A stretch of 27,069 nt of DNA from Cyanobacteria bacterium RUI128 (GCA_024695725.1 JAILHQ010000036.1:1-27069); one strand, 5' to 3'. Counted from the first letter of the stretch, positions 7,727 through 16,764 are shown. A program made the numbers and translations. Notes: a model not told the origin generated them from the sequence alone.

Positions 7727-10700
7727 TTAATAACCCTGCTGATAACAATCATCCACATTGGCAGTATATATACTTGCCAATTCTGCTATCTGCTCATTAG
7801 TACCGTTTGTAAAGACATCCATTGCAGTAGTATAACCGCTGTCATTTGCCTCTGAAGTTAACCAATTTGCAACCTTTTCAGTTAATTCGGTATAATCTAA
7901 ATGATATCCGTTAACCGGGTAGAACTCTTCGTGTTGACCTCCGCTAATGTGAAGTGCGGCACTGTCTCCTACCGTAGTAACATAAGAAACAGAATTTTTA
8001 CCAATAATATGAATCCCATTATCCTCAAAACTGCTAAAGGTCCTTGAAAGAGTGAATAAAATATCATCCCCCATAATTTCCTGACCATTCTCACCTATGG
8101 CGACATCAAAAAATACGAATGGTCGACCACACATATATGAGGAAACCATTACCATACCATTTGATAAGTACTGAGGTTCCGAAGATCTTATTAAACTATA
8201 ATCAAAGAAAAGCTTATTATTCCCGCTTGGATCATATACATCATAATGAGAACCATTAAAGTCGAAGTATGTAAAATTAAATATATCATTTCCGGCACCG
8301 CCATCAATATATGAGTTACCGCTATAGCAAACTATTTCATCATCCCCGGCACCTAAATTAATAGTATTTGAACCGTTACAACATCTGATGGAATCGATAC
8401 CGTCACCTGTATTTACAGTATTTGTTCCTGCAGTAATATATAATGTATCATTATTCTTTCCACAAGTAACATTATTAGTACCCGTACAGGAAAGGGTAAT
8501 ATCATTATTACCGTCACCTGCATTTATCGTGTTTGAAGAAGTCCCGGATGCAACAATTATATCATTCCCCGAACCTGTTGTTATTTTATTGACTCCGGCG
8601 CTTTCTTTCACATTTGCAGTTTCTCCTGCCAGGGATGAAGCAGTGATTATATCATTATAGTCTGAACCGATAATTTTGTCACTTCCTGATTTTGAATTTA
8701 TCGTGACACCAGTGTTTTGTTTCGTTGAAACATAGCCTGATGCATCTATGTTTTCATCCAGAACAGTACCTGTATATTTACCTTTCACAAAATCGTCTGC
8801 GCTAACTTTTAACATTTCCAGATATTTTGCCTTGTTTTTCATAGAAGATCCGTTTATATTAACTGTTACATCTTTATAGTTTGTAATGTAGTTTTTCAGG
8901 GTAACAACATTACCATCAGCAGCGGTTAATACAAGATTATTTCCGGAAATCTTGTAATCAAAATCAGCTGAACCAGTGAATCTCAGGTTTAGTGTTTCAC
9001 CCTTGTTTGCGGTGACAACAACTTTCCCGTAATCTTGGCCGAAATTAAGGGTGTCATAACCTTTGCCGAGATCAAATTTCCCGTTTTTACCAATCACGCT
9101 TACATTCTCTTTATAATCTGAACCTGTATAAGAATTCACGCCCCCGACTTGAATAGTTGCATCCTTCAAAATTGATTTTTCACAGAGATCATAACCGTCT
9201 GCTGACCTAAACTCTTTCAGAATATAAATCCTTTGATATTGGTTACGATAATATGATTCATAATATGGCGGATTATTTATATAATCTTCATATTCAAGCT
9301 GAATTTCGCCCGATAAATTCTTTATCAAATCAACATTATTCTCTGATTTATTTTTGAAAAAGTTAGATAATACTATCTTACTCTCAGGCGGGGAAGTTAT
9401 TTCAGAATTGTTACCATCACCAATCATATATACAACACATTCAAAAGAATAATCTATTTCCAAATCGTTATTAACCCTTGTAAACACAAGATTATCCAAA
9501 GAACCGTTTATATGTATGACATCTGATTTCTCAGCATCTTTTATGGTATCAACACCGTCACCTTTATTAAAAATAAAAGTATCACTGCCTTTACCGCCGA
9601 TTAAAACATCATTACCTTTACCTCCGATAACCTCATCATTGTTAGCAGTGCCTGTAATAATATCATTATATTTTGTACCTTCTCCGACATAATTACCATC
9701 ACCATTTTGGACTGACGAAACATTTACCATCATATCCTGTATCAGCGAATGCGGCTCATCACTATCTGCCGTTTTTATTGAAGAAATCGGATCCTCCGAT
9801 GTGAAAAAGTCTTTAACTGTTTCATTCTTTTTCAGTTTTTTCGATGAAATAACCAAATCATCACCGTTTTTTGAAAAATTTAACTGTTTAAATTTTAAAC
9901 CGTATTCCAAAGCAACTGTACCTGATAATATATCTGCGGTGGAATATTCTGAAAGTTCACCCTGCGCATCAAGAGCTTTTATTACAAGATTTGGAGTGTT
10001 TTTATAATAATTTTTAATGGTTACAGCATTTTCAAGAGTATCAGTGCTATCCTTGTCAAAGTAACTGATTACAAGATCATTATCCGACTTTTTGCATTTA
10101 ATATCCTGAAGATATGAGTTTTTAAACTCAAGAATTTCGCCTTCCTGTATATCACAAATGGTATCTTTACCGGAACCGTAATATTTCCCGTTACACTCGT
10201 ATGTATCAGACACAAAAGTATCAATACCGGCTCCGCCGTAGATTACATCATTCCCGACATCTGCAATAATGGTGTCGTTACCTCCTGCACCTTTTATTGT
10301 ATCTTTTGTTGTCGTACCGTATATCGTTTCCTTCAGATTTGTCCCATTAATTTTTGTTTTGCCGGTTGAAATAACATATACATCATTTACCAAATCATAT
10401 ACGTGAGAAGTATTATCAGCATTTGGGCCATATTCAAAAACTACACTTTCAGCCAGATTATTTTTACCCATATTCGCAACAGTAATTGTATCTGTCTGAG
10501 TTTTACCGTTTAAACCCTTGTAAGTTCTTGAAATTACTACATCCTTACCGCTCTCTTTGACGTCAAACTCAGGATTGCTATTCCCTGTAATATACTTGAT
10601 AACAAGTTTTTCACCCTTGGTTAATTTTACCGTATCATTACCTGAGCCTTCCTTATAGACAAATACATTTTTGCCTTTGCCACCAACTATAACATCATTG

Positions 10701-11302
10701 GCTTTTCCGCCGGTAATAATATCGTTACCCAAACCTCCGTTTATAGTAAGTTTATTTGTATTCCCTGACATATCAATAGTGTCGTTAAAAACAGAACCGA
10801 TAACCTTATTCTTTTTAGGGATAAATACTCCGTTACAGTCTATGGCACACATATCTGTAATCAGAAAATCTTTACATTGAGGCTCTGTAAGACTGCTGTG
10901 CCAGCCCTCTGCTTCAGGATACTCTGCTCTTATTGATTTTATCGGTGATTTTGTTGCTTTACCTGAGGTATCAATAAAATAATCTTCAATTATTATTGTT
11001 CTTCCATCGTTTGTTGTTACATCAAGATTTCTTGTTTTATTCCCCTCTGCATCAACTTGTTGTGCCATAGTCAGTGCATCAACATCAGTTGTCTTTAACC
11101 CCTCAATATACAGAACATCACTGCCCTTCATTACGGTAGTGTTAACAGATACCTTGCCCTTCGCATTAACCTTACATGTAGCTACTGTTGTTCTGATTGT
11201 CGTATTCACATCATCCGTTTTGATATGAAAAACATCGTTATTATTTGTTCCTTTAGCAACTTCTTTTGTTGCATAAACATCAATAATTTTTTTCTTAGCC
11301 AT
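7727..11302 (-). CDS. large RTX-type calcium-binding repeat protein
   Basis: 1191 residues, start supported by AGGAGG eight bases before the ATG. Nonapeptide repeats of the GGxGxDxxx type occur in four blocks: about 188-224 (NGGLGNDIITGGKANDVIV), 328-365 (GAGGNDTI..., GGAGIDTFV), 545-590 (GGKGNDVLIGGKGSDTF) and 890-1010 (more Asn/Thr-rich, with NTINAGDGNNDI and DGGAGNDIF). Such repeats bind calcium and fold as a beta-roll outside the cell. Between blocks lie spacers with a recurring 'DLVIS' strand. There is no N-terminal signal peptide (MAKKKIIDVYATKEV), which fits type I secretion by a C-terminal signal, but no ABC exporter or adaptor gene is in the window. No catalytic domain is recognised; an adhesin or matrix protein is more likely than a toxin. 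Confidence 0.85.
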   Translation of the reverse strand: MAKKKIIDVYATKEVAKGTNNNDVFHIKTDDVNTTIRTTVATCKVNAKGKVSVNTTVMKGSDVLYIEGLKTTDVDALTMAQQVDAEGNKTRNLDVTTNDGRTIIIEDYFIDTSGKATKSPIKSIRAEYPEAEGWHSSLTEPQCKDFLITDMCAIDCNGVFIPKKNKVIGSVFNDTIDMSGNTNKLTINGGLGNDIITGGKANDVIVGGKGKNVFVYKEGSGNDTVKLTKGEKLVIKYITGNSNPEFDVKESGKDVVISRTYKGLNGKTQTDTITVANMGKNNLAESVVFEYGPNADNTSHVYDLVNDVYVISTGKTKINGTNLKETIYGTTTKDTIKGAGGNDTIIADVGNDVIYGGAGIDTFVSDTYECNGKYYGSGKDTICDIQEGEILEFKNSYLQDIKCKKSDNDLVISYFDKDSTDTLENAVTIKNYYKNTPNLVIKALDAQGELSEYSTADILSGTVALEYGLKFKQLNFSKNGDDLVISSKKLKKNETVKDFFTSEDPISSIKTADSDEPHSLIQDMMVNVSSVQNGDGNYVGEGTKYNDIITGTANNDEVIGGKGNDVLIGGKGSDTFIFNKGDGVDTIKDAEKSDVIHINGSLDNLVFTRVNNDLEIDYSFECVVYMIGDGNNSEITSPPESKIVLSNFFKNKSENNVDLIKNLSGEIQLEYEDYINNPPYYESYYRNQYQRIYILKEFRSADGYDLCEKSILKDATIQVGGVNSYTGSDYKENVSVIGKNGKFDLGKGYDTLNFGQDYGKVVVTANKGETLNLRFTGSADFDYKISGNNLVLTAADGNVVTLKNYITNYKDVTVNINGSSMKNKAKYLEMLKVSADDFVKGKYTGTVLDENIDASGYVSTKQNTGVTINSKSGSDKIIGSDYNDIITASSLAGETANVKESAGVNKITTGSGNDIIVASGTSSNTINAGDGNNDITLSCTGTNNVTCGKNNDTLYITAGTNTVNTGDGIDSIRCCNGSNTINLGAGDDEIVCYSGNSYIDGGAGNDIFNFTYFDFNGSHYDVYDPSGNNKLFFDYSLIRSSEPQYLSNGMVMVSSYMCGRPFVFFDVAIGENGQEIMGDDILFTLSRTFSSFEDNGIHIIGKNSVSYVTTVGDSAALHISGGQHEEFYPVNGYHLDYTELTEKVANWLTSEANDSGYTTAMDVFTNGTNEQIAELASIYTANVDDCYQQGY

Positions 11303-11346
11303 AGGTGGGGGCCTCCTGTTTAATAGTTGAAGGGATGGGGTACATA

Positions 11347-11376
11347 GATTTGCGATGCGTACGTATGTACGAAATC
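11347..11376 (-). other. hairpin in the RTX mRNA leader
   Basis: GATTT-(six bases)-CGTAC-GTAT-GTACG-AAATC folds as two stacked 5-bp stems with a one-sided internal bulge. It lies inside the roughly 155-nt leader predicted from the promoter at 11464-11492, about 30 nt before the Shine-Dalgarno. A regulatory role is possible but unsupported beyond the structure. Confidence 0.35.
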
Positions 11377-11463
11377 TGCTGTCTTCGCATTCTTAATCTG
11401 CTACTTATTTATTCCCTTAATCGTTCTCGCAATCCATATATTGGTAAATGTATCCCTACTGTT

Positions 11464-11492
11464 ATTATTCTTCATGTGTAGAATTTTTCCAA
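11464..11492 (-). promoter_or_regulatory. promoter of the RTX gene
   Basis: Minus strand: -35 TTGGAA (11492-11487), 17-bp spacer, -10 AATAAT (11469-11464). It lies in the gap after secA and gives an unusually long leader (about 155 nt). No clear secA terminator precedes it, so some transcription may also read through from secA. Confidence 0.5.
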
Positions 11493-11519
11493 CCCCAAAA
11501 TCGGCAAAATTTACAAAAA

Positions 11520-14147
11520 TCAAACTGATTCACTTCCTACAAACTGAATACCGAATTTTGTACGGAACAGATATTTTACGGTTTCGCCCTGAACCTCGTG
11601 CATCATTGTATTATACAAATCATAAGCCTCTTTTTTGTATTCAATAAGCGGATCTTTTTGACCGTAAGCACGGAGCCCGATACCCTCTTTAAGCATATCA
11701 ATATTGTGTAAATGGTCTATCCATTTATTATCAACAACTCTTAACAAGACATCCCTTTCAAGTGAACGCATAATATTATCGCCCGAGAACAATTCCTGCG
11801 GAGTATAGTCCTGCTCATACTGTGCCATAACGTCGTTATAGAAGGTTATTATTTCTGTTTCGTGATCACGATATGCGTTATTTACTGCTTCTCTCAGTTT
11901 GTCATACATTTCGTGGTATCTCATAGATTTAATATCATCAACCTTCAGATAATCAATCTGGGGAACGATAGAATTTAATTCTCTTATCATCGCTGACAAA
12001 TCGTCAGGAATATAATCTTCAGTACTCATTTCAGGAGAGATATAACTCTTCATAAGCCTGTCGAGTTCTCTGTCCATCATAAAGTAAATATCCTCTGACA
12101 AATTATCCTGATTAAGAACACGTCTGCGCTGAGCATAGAATTTTTCTCTCTGAACATTCATAACATCGTCATATTCAAGCACGCTCTTACGGATATCAAA
12201 GTGATAGGTTTCAACTTTACGCTGTGCCGACTGAATTTGTCTTGTAATGAGTGGAGATTCGATAGCCATATCTTCTTCGACATTGAGCATATTCATAATG
12301 CTTACTAATTTGTCCCCACCGAAAATTCTCATAAGGTTATCCTCAAGAGATAAGAAAAATCTTGTAGAACCCGGGTCGCCCTGACGAGCCGCACGACCTC
12401 TTAACTGGTTATCAATACGGCGTGATTCGTGACGTTCGGTACCGATTACGTGTAAACCGCCCGCTGCAACAACCTGTTCGTGCTCTTCTGTTGTTATTGC
12501 ACGTGCTTCATCTAACGCTTTATTCTTCTTTTCTTCATAATCAGGATCCGTTTCAGGAGTAATTCCCTGTTCATCAAGCATATCTTTTGCGAGATATTCT
12601 GCGTTACCACCTAAGAGAATATCCGTACCGCGGCCTGCCATATTTGTTGCAATGGTAACCGCACCGACACGACCTGCCTGAGCAATAATATAAGCTTCTT
12701 TTTCGTGATATTTCGCATTCAGTACGTTATGCGGAATTTTTCTTTTCTTAAGTAATTTTGACAACAATTCAGATTTTTCAATACTGATTGTACCAACAAG
12801 AACAGGTCTTCCAAGTTCATGCTGTTCTATAATATCGTCAACTACCGCATTAAATTTAGCCGTTTCGGTTTTATAAATAACGTCAGGATAATTGATTCTG
12901 ATATCTTTTTTATTGGTAGGAATAACTGTTACTTCAAGGTTATAAATTTTACCGAATTCAGCTTCCTCTGTCATTGCAGTACCGGTCATACCTGAAAGTT
13001 TCGGATACAAACGGAAAAGGTTTTGGAAGGTTATACTTGCCAGAGTCTGGGTTTCGTCCTGTATTTTTACGTGTTCTTTGGCCTCGACAGCCTGATGCAG
13101 TCCGTCAGACCAGCGGCGGCCTTCCATAAGACGACCGGTAAACTCGTCAACTATCATAACTTCGCCGTTTTTAACAACGTAATCGGTATCTTTTATAAAC
13201 AGTTCTTTTGCTTTCAATGCCTGTAAAAGGTGGTGTGCATACTGGTTTGAAATGTCGAATAAATCTTTACACCCGATTAGTTTTTCAGCCTTATCAATAC
13301 CTTCTTCCGAAAGAATAACGTTTTTGTTCTTTTCGTCAACTTCGTAATCAACATCTTTTGTAAGTTTTGGCGCAATCTTCGCCATTAACTTGTATGTATC
13401 GGCAGACTTTTCAAGTTTGCCGCTTATAATCAGAGGTGTTCTTGCCTCGTCGATTAAAATACTGTCGACTTCGTCGATTATGGCATAATTATACGGTCTT
13501 TGAACCAGCATTTCGTTAGAAGTTGCCATATTATCACGCAGATAATCAAACCCGAATTCGTTGTTTGTACCGTAGGTAATATCGCACGCATAAGCAGCCT
13601 TTTTCTCATCATAATCAGAACCTCTGCCTTCAGCGAGGATAACCCCGACAGTCAGACCCAAGAATTTATAAATTCTGCCCATCCACTCACTGTCACGTTT
13701 TGCGAGGTAGTCGTTTACGGTAATAACGTGTACCCCTTTTCCGGTAAGTGCGTTCAGATAAGCAGGTAAAGTTGCAACAAGGGTTTTACCTTCACCTGTT
13801 CTCATTTCGGCGATTTGACCGTTATGCAGGAAATATCCGCCCATAAGCTGAACATCAAAATGGCGCATGTTTAATACACGCTTTGCAGCCTCACGAACAA
13901 CCGCAAAAGCCTCCGGAAGTAACTTATCCAAAGCCTCTTTTTCTAACTTTCTGTCTTCTCTGAAATCGTTAGAAACAGGTCTTTGCGCTAAAATTTCTCT
14001 GAATTCGTTTGTTTTTTCTCTCAATTCATCATCAGAAAGCGCTTCAAATTCAGGTTCAAGCGCATTTATATGATCAATTATCCCTGCAATACTCTTTATC
14101 TTCTGCTCGTTTGAGCCACCTATCAGCTTTATTAAAAAATCCAACAT
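11520..14147 (-). CDS. secA: preprotein translocase ATPase SecA
   Basis: 875 residues. SecA drives unfolded preproteins through SecYEG using ATP. Walker A is RTGEGKT (116-122), Walker B is [18 protein letters not shown] (223-240), the preprotein-binding region contains [20 protein letters not shown] (331-350), and the second nucleotide-binding fold has [13 protein letters not shown] (502-514) and [18 protein letters not shown] (568-585). The arginine-finger motif reads [10 protein letters not shown], with Ala where most SecA proteins have Gly (residue 587). It ends after the helical domain ([12 protein letters not shown]) and lacks the C-terminal zinc-binding SEC-C tail, as in other forms that do without SecB. 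AAGGGG lies about 11 bases before the ATG. Divergent from the M48 gene. Confidence 0.98.
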   Translation of the reverse strand: MLDFLIKLIGGSNEQKIKSIAGIIDHINALEPEFEALSDDELREKTNEFREILAQRPVSNDFREDRKLEKEALDKLLPEAFAVVREAAKRVLNMRHFDVQLMGGYFLHNGQIAEMRTGEGKTLVATLPAYLNALTGKGVHVITVNDYLAKRDSEWMGRIYKFLGLTVGVILAEGRGSDYDEKKAAYACDITYGTNNEFGFDYLRDNMATSNEMLVQRPYNYAIIDEVDSILIDEARTPLIISGKLEKSADTYKLMAKIAPKLTKDVDYEVDEKNKNVILSEEGIDKAEKLIGCKDLFDISNQYAHHLLQALKAKELFIKDTDYVVKNGEVMIVDEFTGRLMEGRRWSDGLHQAVEAKEHVKIQDETQTLASITFQNLFRLYPKLSGMTGTAMTEEAEFGKIYNLEVTVIPTNKKDIRINYPDVIYKTETAKFNAVVDDIIEQHELGRPVLVGTISIEKSELLSKLLKKRKIPHNVLNAKYHEKEAYIIAQAGRVGAVTIATNMAGRGTDILLGGNAEYLAKDMLDEQGITPETDPDYEEKKNKALDEARAITTEEHEQVVAAGGLHVIGTERHESRRIDNQLRGRAARQGDPGSTRFFLSLEDNLMRIFGGDKLVSIMNMLNVEEDMAIESPLITRQIQSAQRKVETYHFDIRKSVLEYDDVMNVQREKFYAQRRRVLNQDNLSEDIYFMMDRELDRLMKSYISPEMSTEDYIPDDLSAMIRELNSIVPQIDYLKVDDIKSMRYHEMYDKLREAVNNAYRDHETEIITFYNDVMAQYEQDYTPQELFSGDNIMRSLERDVLLRVVDNKWIDHLHNIDMLKEGIGLRAYGQKDPLIEYKKEAYDLYNTMMHEVQGETVKYLFRTKFGIQFVGSESV

Positions 14148-14174
14148 GTTAATAATTTCCCCTTGTCTGCTATA

Positions 14175-14202
14175 ATAATATCACGAACATAATAATTGAT
14201 AA
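14175..14202 (-). promoter_or_regulatory. secA promoter
   Basis: Minus strand: -35 TTATCA (14202-14197), 16-bp spacer, -10 TATTAT (14180-14175). It is back to back with the M48 promoter in a 117-bp divergent intergenic region. Confidence 0.6.
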
Positions 14203-14209
14203 AATTAAC

Positions 14210-14238
14210 TTACCAGGGAATTATTTTTGTGCTAGAAT
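14210..14238 (+). promoter_or_regulatory. promoter of the M48 protease gene
   Basis: -35 TTACCA (14210-14215), 17-bp spacer, extended -10 TGC-TAGAAT (-10 at 14233-14238). The start near 14245 leaves a leader of about 20 nt containing AAGAGGG. Confidence 0.65.
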
Positions 14239-14264
14239 AATCAACAAAAAGAAAGAGGGTGTTT

Positions 14265-15116
14265 ATGAAAAAGATTATATTTGCAGTAGTGTTTATGTTA
14301 GTTACCAATATCGGAGTATTTGCCGCAACAGCAACAACCACAACCACGACAAACTGGGATTCCGCAGCAGCTCTCAACAGAGTTAATACTATCGGGAACA
14401 AGATAGTTAAAGCTAACGGTATCGGCCAGGCTATCACATTTAAAGTTTCAGACCAGGCAGACGTTAATGCTTATGCAAATATAAATAAAGAAGTATATGT
14501 TTACAGAGGACTTTTAGAATACGTAACCAATGATGACGAACTTGCAGGCGTAATCTCTCACGAATTAGGTCATATTCTGAACGGTCACTGTGCAAAACAG
14601 GGTGTACTTAATACCGGGGTAAATATTCTTGCTAATGCTACTGCGAAAGTAACAGGTTCAACCGTTGCAGCAGGTGTGGGCCAGCAACTTGCAACCTCAA
14701 AACTAAGCAGAAAAGACGAGTTTGAAGCAGACACTACAGGTGTAGATTTAATGACAAAAGCAGGTTACAACCCACTTGCAATGATTTCCGTTCTTAACAA
14801 AATCTGCGGAAACTACATCGACATACTTCAAACACACCCATCAGGCGAAAAAAGATTATTAAACATATATAACTATGTTGAATATAACTATCCTGCAAAA
14901 TTAAAAACAGGTTTCAAAACAGATTCTTATACTAAAGCACTCGCTCTTTTAACTCCAACCGTTCAAAAACGTAAAGCAAGCGAAAAACTAACTAAAAAAT
15001 ATGAAAAAGAGCAAAAGAAATTATTAGAAAAGAAACAAAAGAGAATGGCAAAAGCTGCTAAAAAATCTACCGTATGGGACGGTTATTACACAACACTACA
15101 GCTTATGGCTCAATAG
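14265..15116 (+). CDS. secreted M48-family zinc metalloprotease
   Basis: 283 residues; start at the ATG five bases after AAGAGGG. A signal peptide (MKKIIFAVVFMLVTNIGVFA, cleaved near residue 20-21) is followed by a Thr run. The M48 core is complete: SHELGHILNGHC with HExxH at 99-103, the third zinc ligand in DEFEADTTGVDLM (E154), and HPSGEKRL (191-198), the usual HP..xxR segment. Members of this group (BepA, YcaL, LoiP) work in the periplasm on outer-membrane protein quality control. There is no TPR domain; the C-terminal 50 residues are a Lys-rich, probably coiled-coil tail (KKYEKEQKKLLEKKQKRM). It converges on the GNAT gene with a 14-bp overlap and no terminator between. Confidence 0.93.
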   Translation: MKKIIFAVVFMLVTNIGVFAATATTTTTTNWDSAAALNRVNTIGNKIVKANGIGQAITFKVSDQADVNAYANINKEVYVYRGLLEYVTNDDELAGVISHELGHILNGHCAKQGVLNTGVNILANATAKVTGSTVAAGVGQQLATSKLSRKDEFEADTTGVDLMTKAGYNPLAMISVLNKICGNYIDILQTHPSGEKRLLNIYNYVEYNYPAKLKTGFKTDSYTKALALLTPTVQKRKASEKLTKKYEKEQKKLLEKKQKRMAKAAKKSTVWDGYYTTLQLMAQ

Positions 15117-15915
15117 AAATCATATCAGCTAAGTCACGACTTGCATGCGAAATATCACCATTACGCTGCATTGCTCTTGATGTGTCTTTAATGGTTTGAT
15201 TCATTCTGCTTGATGTTGTTTTCATTCTTACTATAAGATCTTTTGGATCAAAATATTGCCCTGTGACATAATCATAATCACTTGGCTTCAAGTCAAGCTG
15301 CTGTTTTTCACCATGCAATCTGCGAGCACCATTTCTTTCATAAAACGTAGTTGCACCTGATAATTGAGGGACTTCAGAACGGATATAAACCGTATCAAAA
15401 CCGTCGCCTTTAACAGCTCTGTAATATGAATCCATCAAAGCAGAACCGACACCTTTTTTCTTATCGTTATCCCAAGTAGCAAAGAAATCTAATTCAGTCT
15501 CTTTGCTTCCATGATTTTTTCGGCTTGAATAATGCAGACCGCCTTTTTTATCAACCTTTAAGCCGCTACCCACTAAAATACCACAAGGTTTTTTATCGGA
15601 AATAGCTACCAAAACTCTTGCCTTTTCTTGTGGTAAAGCTTCAGCTCTTAAGAAATCTACACTTCCATCCAGAGCTTTTTCAATAATTTCTTGTTTTGCT
15701 TCATCAGTAATATTATGTGCTTCAAAGAATTTGCCAATATTTGCTCTCAATTGTTCTAAAAAAGGAACATCAGATTTTTCTAACTGACATACAACAGCAT
15801 TACCCGTTTCTTTGAAAAGTTTATAAGAAGCTCTCGGATTTGCCGTAAAATTAGTGGAATTATTACGGTTCTGATAATTTGGGGTAACACATCTGTAATT
15901 AGAATCAATATTCAT
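15103..15915 (-). CDS. GNAT-family acetyltransferase-like protein with NFTA tag
   Basis: 270 residues from the ATG at 15915; the frame to 15942 adds nine odd residues. The N-terminus is Asn-rich and carries the tag TNFTANPR (21-28). Residues 98-200 look like a GNAT fold: a central strand with VLVAISDKKPCGILVG, then an acetyl-CoA pyrophosphate-binding loop DKKKGVGSALMDSYY (151-165, the Q/RxxGxG/A type), and FYERNGARRL (191-200), the usual motif-B end. Residues 130-150 (SSRKNHGSKETELDFFATWD) provide the strand before motif A. Substrate unknown; acetylation of a small molecule or protein is likely. The last 40 residues are polar and helical. No clear Shine-Dalgarno. Its end overlaps the M48 gene tail to tail. 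Confidence 0.75.
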   Translation of the reverse strand: MNIDSNYRCVTPNYQNRNNSTNFTANPRASYKLFKETGNAVVCQLEKSDVPFLEQLRANIGKFFEAHNITDEAKQEIIEKALDGSVDFLRAEALPQEKARVLVAISDKKPCGILVGSGLKVDKKGGLHYSSRKNHGSKETELDFFATWDNDKKKGVGSALMDSYYRAVKGDGFDTVYIRSEVPQLSGATTFYERNGARRLHGEKQQLDLKPSDYDYVTGQYFDPKDLIVRMKTTSSRMNQTIKDTSRAMQRNGDISHASRDLADMISIEP

Positions 15916-16041
15916 ACGCAAACACCACACATAATAGTACACACTTATATATTCTATATAACGTTATTTTTTCATGATAATTGCTATTTCTGTAAAATTT
16001 TTTAACATAATAAATATTAGGGGTAAATATAGAAACTAAAT

Positions 16042-16059
16042 ATTATTTGTACAAATAAT
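16042..16059. promoter_or_regulatory. perfect 18-bp palindrome, possible operator
   Basis: ATTATTTGT followed directly by its reverse complement ACAAATAAT. It sits upstream of the GNAT gene (minus) and at the edge of the hairpin block. Symmetry suggests a dimeric regulator site, but AT-rich DNA makes chance palindromes fairly common. Confidence 0.35.
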
Positions 16060-16236
16060 GCGAAATGTCACGCATTTGCACCGTTAGGTGCAGAATTCGA
16101 AGTGTGTTTGAGCCGGAGGCGAGTTCGCGAGAATGAACCTGTAAGCCATCGAAGATGGCTCCGATCAAGCAACGGCGTGGCTTTCTTTTCTTTGGTTCGT
16201 TTCTTTTCTTTACCGTCGCAATATAAAGAAAAGAAA
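16057..16236. ncRNA. hairpin array, left part (candidate structured RNA or repeat)
   Basis: Consecutive perfect hairpins: AATGCG/CGCATT (16057-16076), TGCACC/GGTGCA (16077-16092), AGCCATC/GATGGCT (16144-16160) and a 13-bp polypyrimidine stem TTTCTTTTCTTTA/TAAAGAAAAGAAA (16200-16236, 11-nt loop). CTTTCTTTTCTTT also occurs once just before the last stem. The segment looks like widespread intergenic repeats with a GTGGCTTTCTTTTCTTT core that I recall from other genomes, but I cannot confirm this. Strand undetermined. Confidence 0.45.
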
Positions 16237-16337
16237 TGAACAGGGGTAAATGTTATATTTAATGGTTGTTATGTACCATTTCTTTGACCGCAGGGGTAAA
16301 TATAACGAAACGGTACGCAAAGCGGATTGTGAGCAGA

Positions 16338-16595
16338 GGCATAAAGGCAAAACCACGCTTTTGCCGATGCCGTTTAGCGCGAACAACCAAGCAGAAACTC
16401 CCGACCTGTTTCTACGTAGTCACGTATCTGTTTGCATTTCACATTGGTCGCTCTGCGTGAGCTGGGTGCTAAACTGCAAAGCAGTTAGCACTGTCTGCTC
16501 CGCCTCACGATTTTACGGATATTTTTTATGTTAGTAAAATCGCTCAAACAGTGAGCTCATTGAGTAAAATGCTACAGCTTCGGACTACTCCGAAG
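16338..16595. ncRNA. hairpin array, right part (candidate structured RNA or repeat)
   Basis: Further perfect or near-perfect stems: GGCAT-GGCAAAA nested with TTTTGCC-ATGCC (16338-16371), TACGT/ACGTA (near 16420), a GTGCTA-ACTGC/GCAGT-TAGCAC stem with one bulged A and an AAA loop (16466-16491), CGATTTTAC/GTAAAATCG (16508-16542), and CTTCGGA/TCCGAAG (16578-16595). The last is followed on the plus strand by GAGGTCGGATTTTATTTTTG, a weak terminator-like tail. Pairing density is far above what protein-coding parts of the window show. Confidence 0.45.
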
Positions 16596-16661
16596 AGGTC
16601 GGATTTTATTTTTGTCTATTTATAATATTTATTATGTAAAAACTCAATAATAATTGTACTT

Positions 16662-16701
16662 TTTACAATTATTGTAAATTTTAGTAACGATTGATTATAA
16701 A
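16662..16701 (+). promoter_or_regulatory. promoter of the 97-aa gene with Fur-family-like operator
   Basis: A perfect 7-1-7 type palindrome, TTTACAAT-T-ATTGTAAA (16662-16678), the geometry of Fur/PerR/Zur boxes. It covers the -35 TTGTAA (16672-16677), which is followed by an 18-bp spacer and -10 TATAAA (16696-16701). An overlapping 10-bp inverted repeat AATAATTGTA/TACAATTATT (16649-16673) shares the left half. Repression by a Fur-family protein is inferred. Confidence 0.5.
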
Positions 16702-16764
16702 TCTAAAGAAAAAATCCTGCTTGTATGGTTTACTAAAGATGTAGAAACAAGATAAGAGGTAAGT

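Larger units (their letters stand above)
15916..16661. other. long non-coding interval, contents summarised
   Basis: No credible gene in either strand; open frames here (the longest about 94 codons) have no ribosome binding site and no protein-like composition. 15916-16056 is AT-rich and includes an 18-bp palindrome and one GGGGTAAAT copy. 16057-16600 is visibly GC-richer than its flanks and packed with hairpins (listed separately). Two more GGGGTAAAT copies lie at 16243-16251 and 16293-16301. TGTTTGAGC (16105-16113) and GCTCAAACA (16542-16550) form a 9-bp inverted pair that could be ends of a small non-autonomous element. Confidence 0.6.

Noticed and set aside
7727..11302. RTX toxin
   Set aside because: No acyltransferase partner, no hydrophobic pore-forming segment and no catalytic domain; only calcium-binding repeats are supported.
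14210..14437. 75-codon frame antisense to the M48 gene start
   Set aside because: Shadow of the signal peptide and Thr run of the real gene; no ribosome binding site.
16250..16534. 94-codon open frame inside the hairpin block
   Set aside because: No ribosome binding site, overlaps several perfect hairpins, and the translation has no domain-like pattern.
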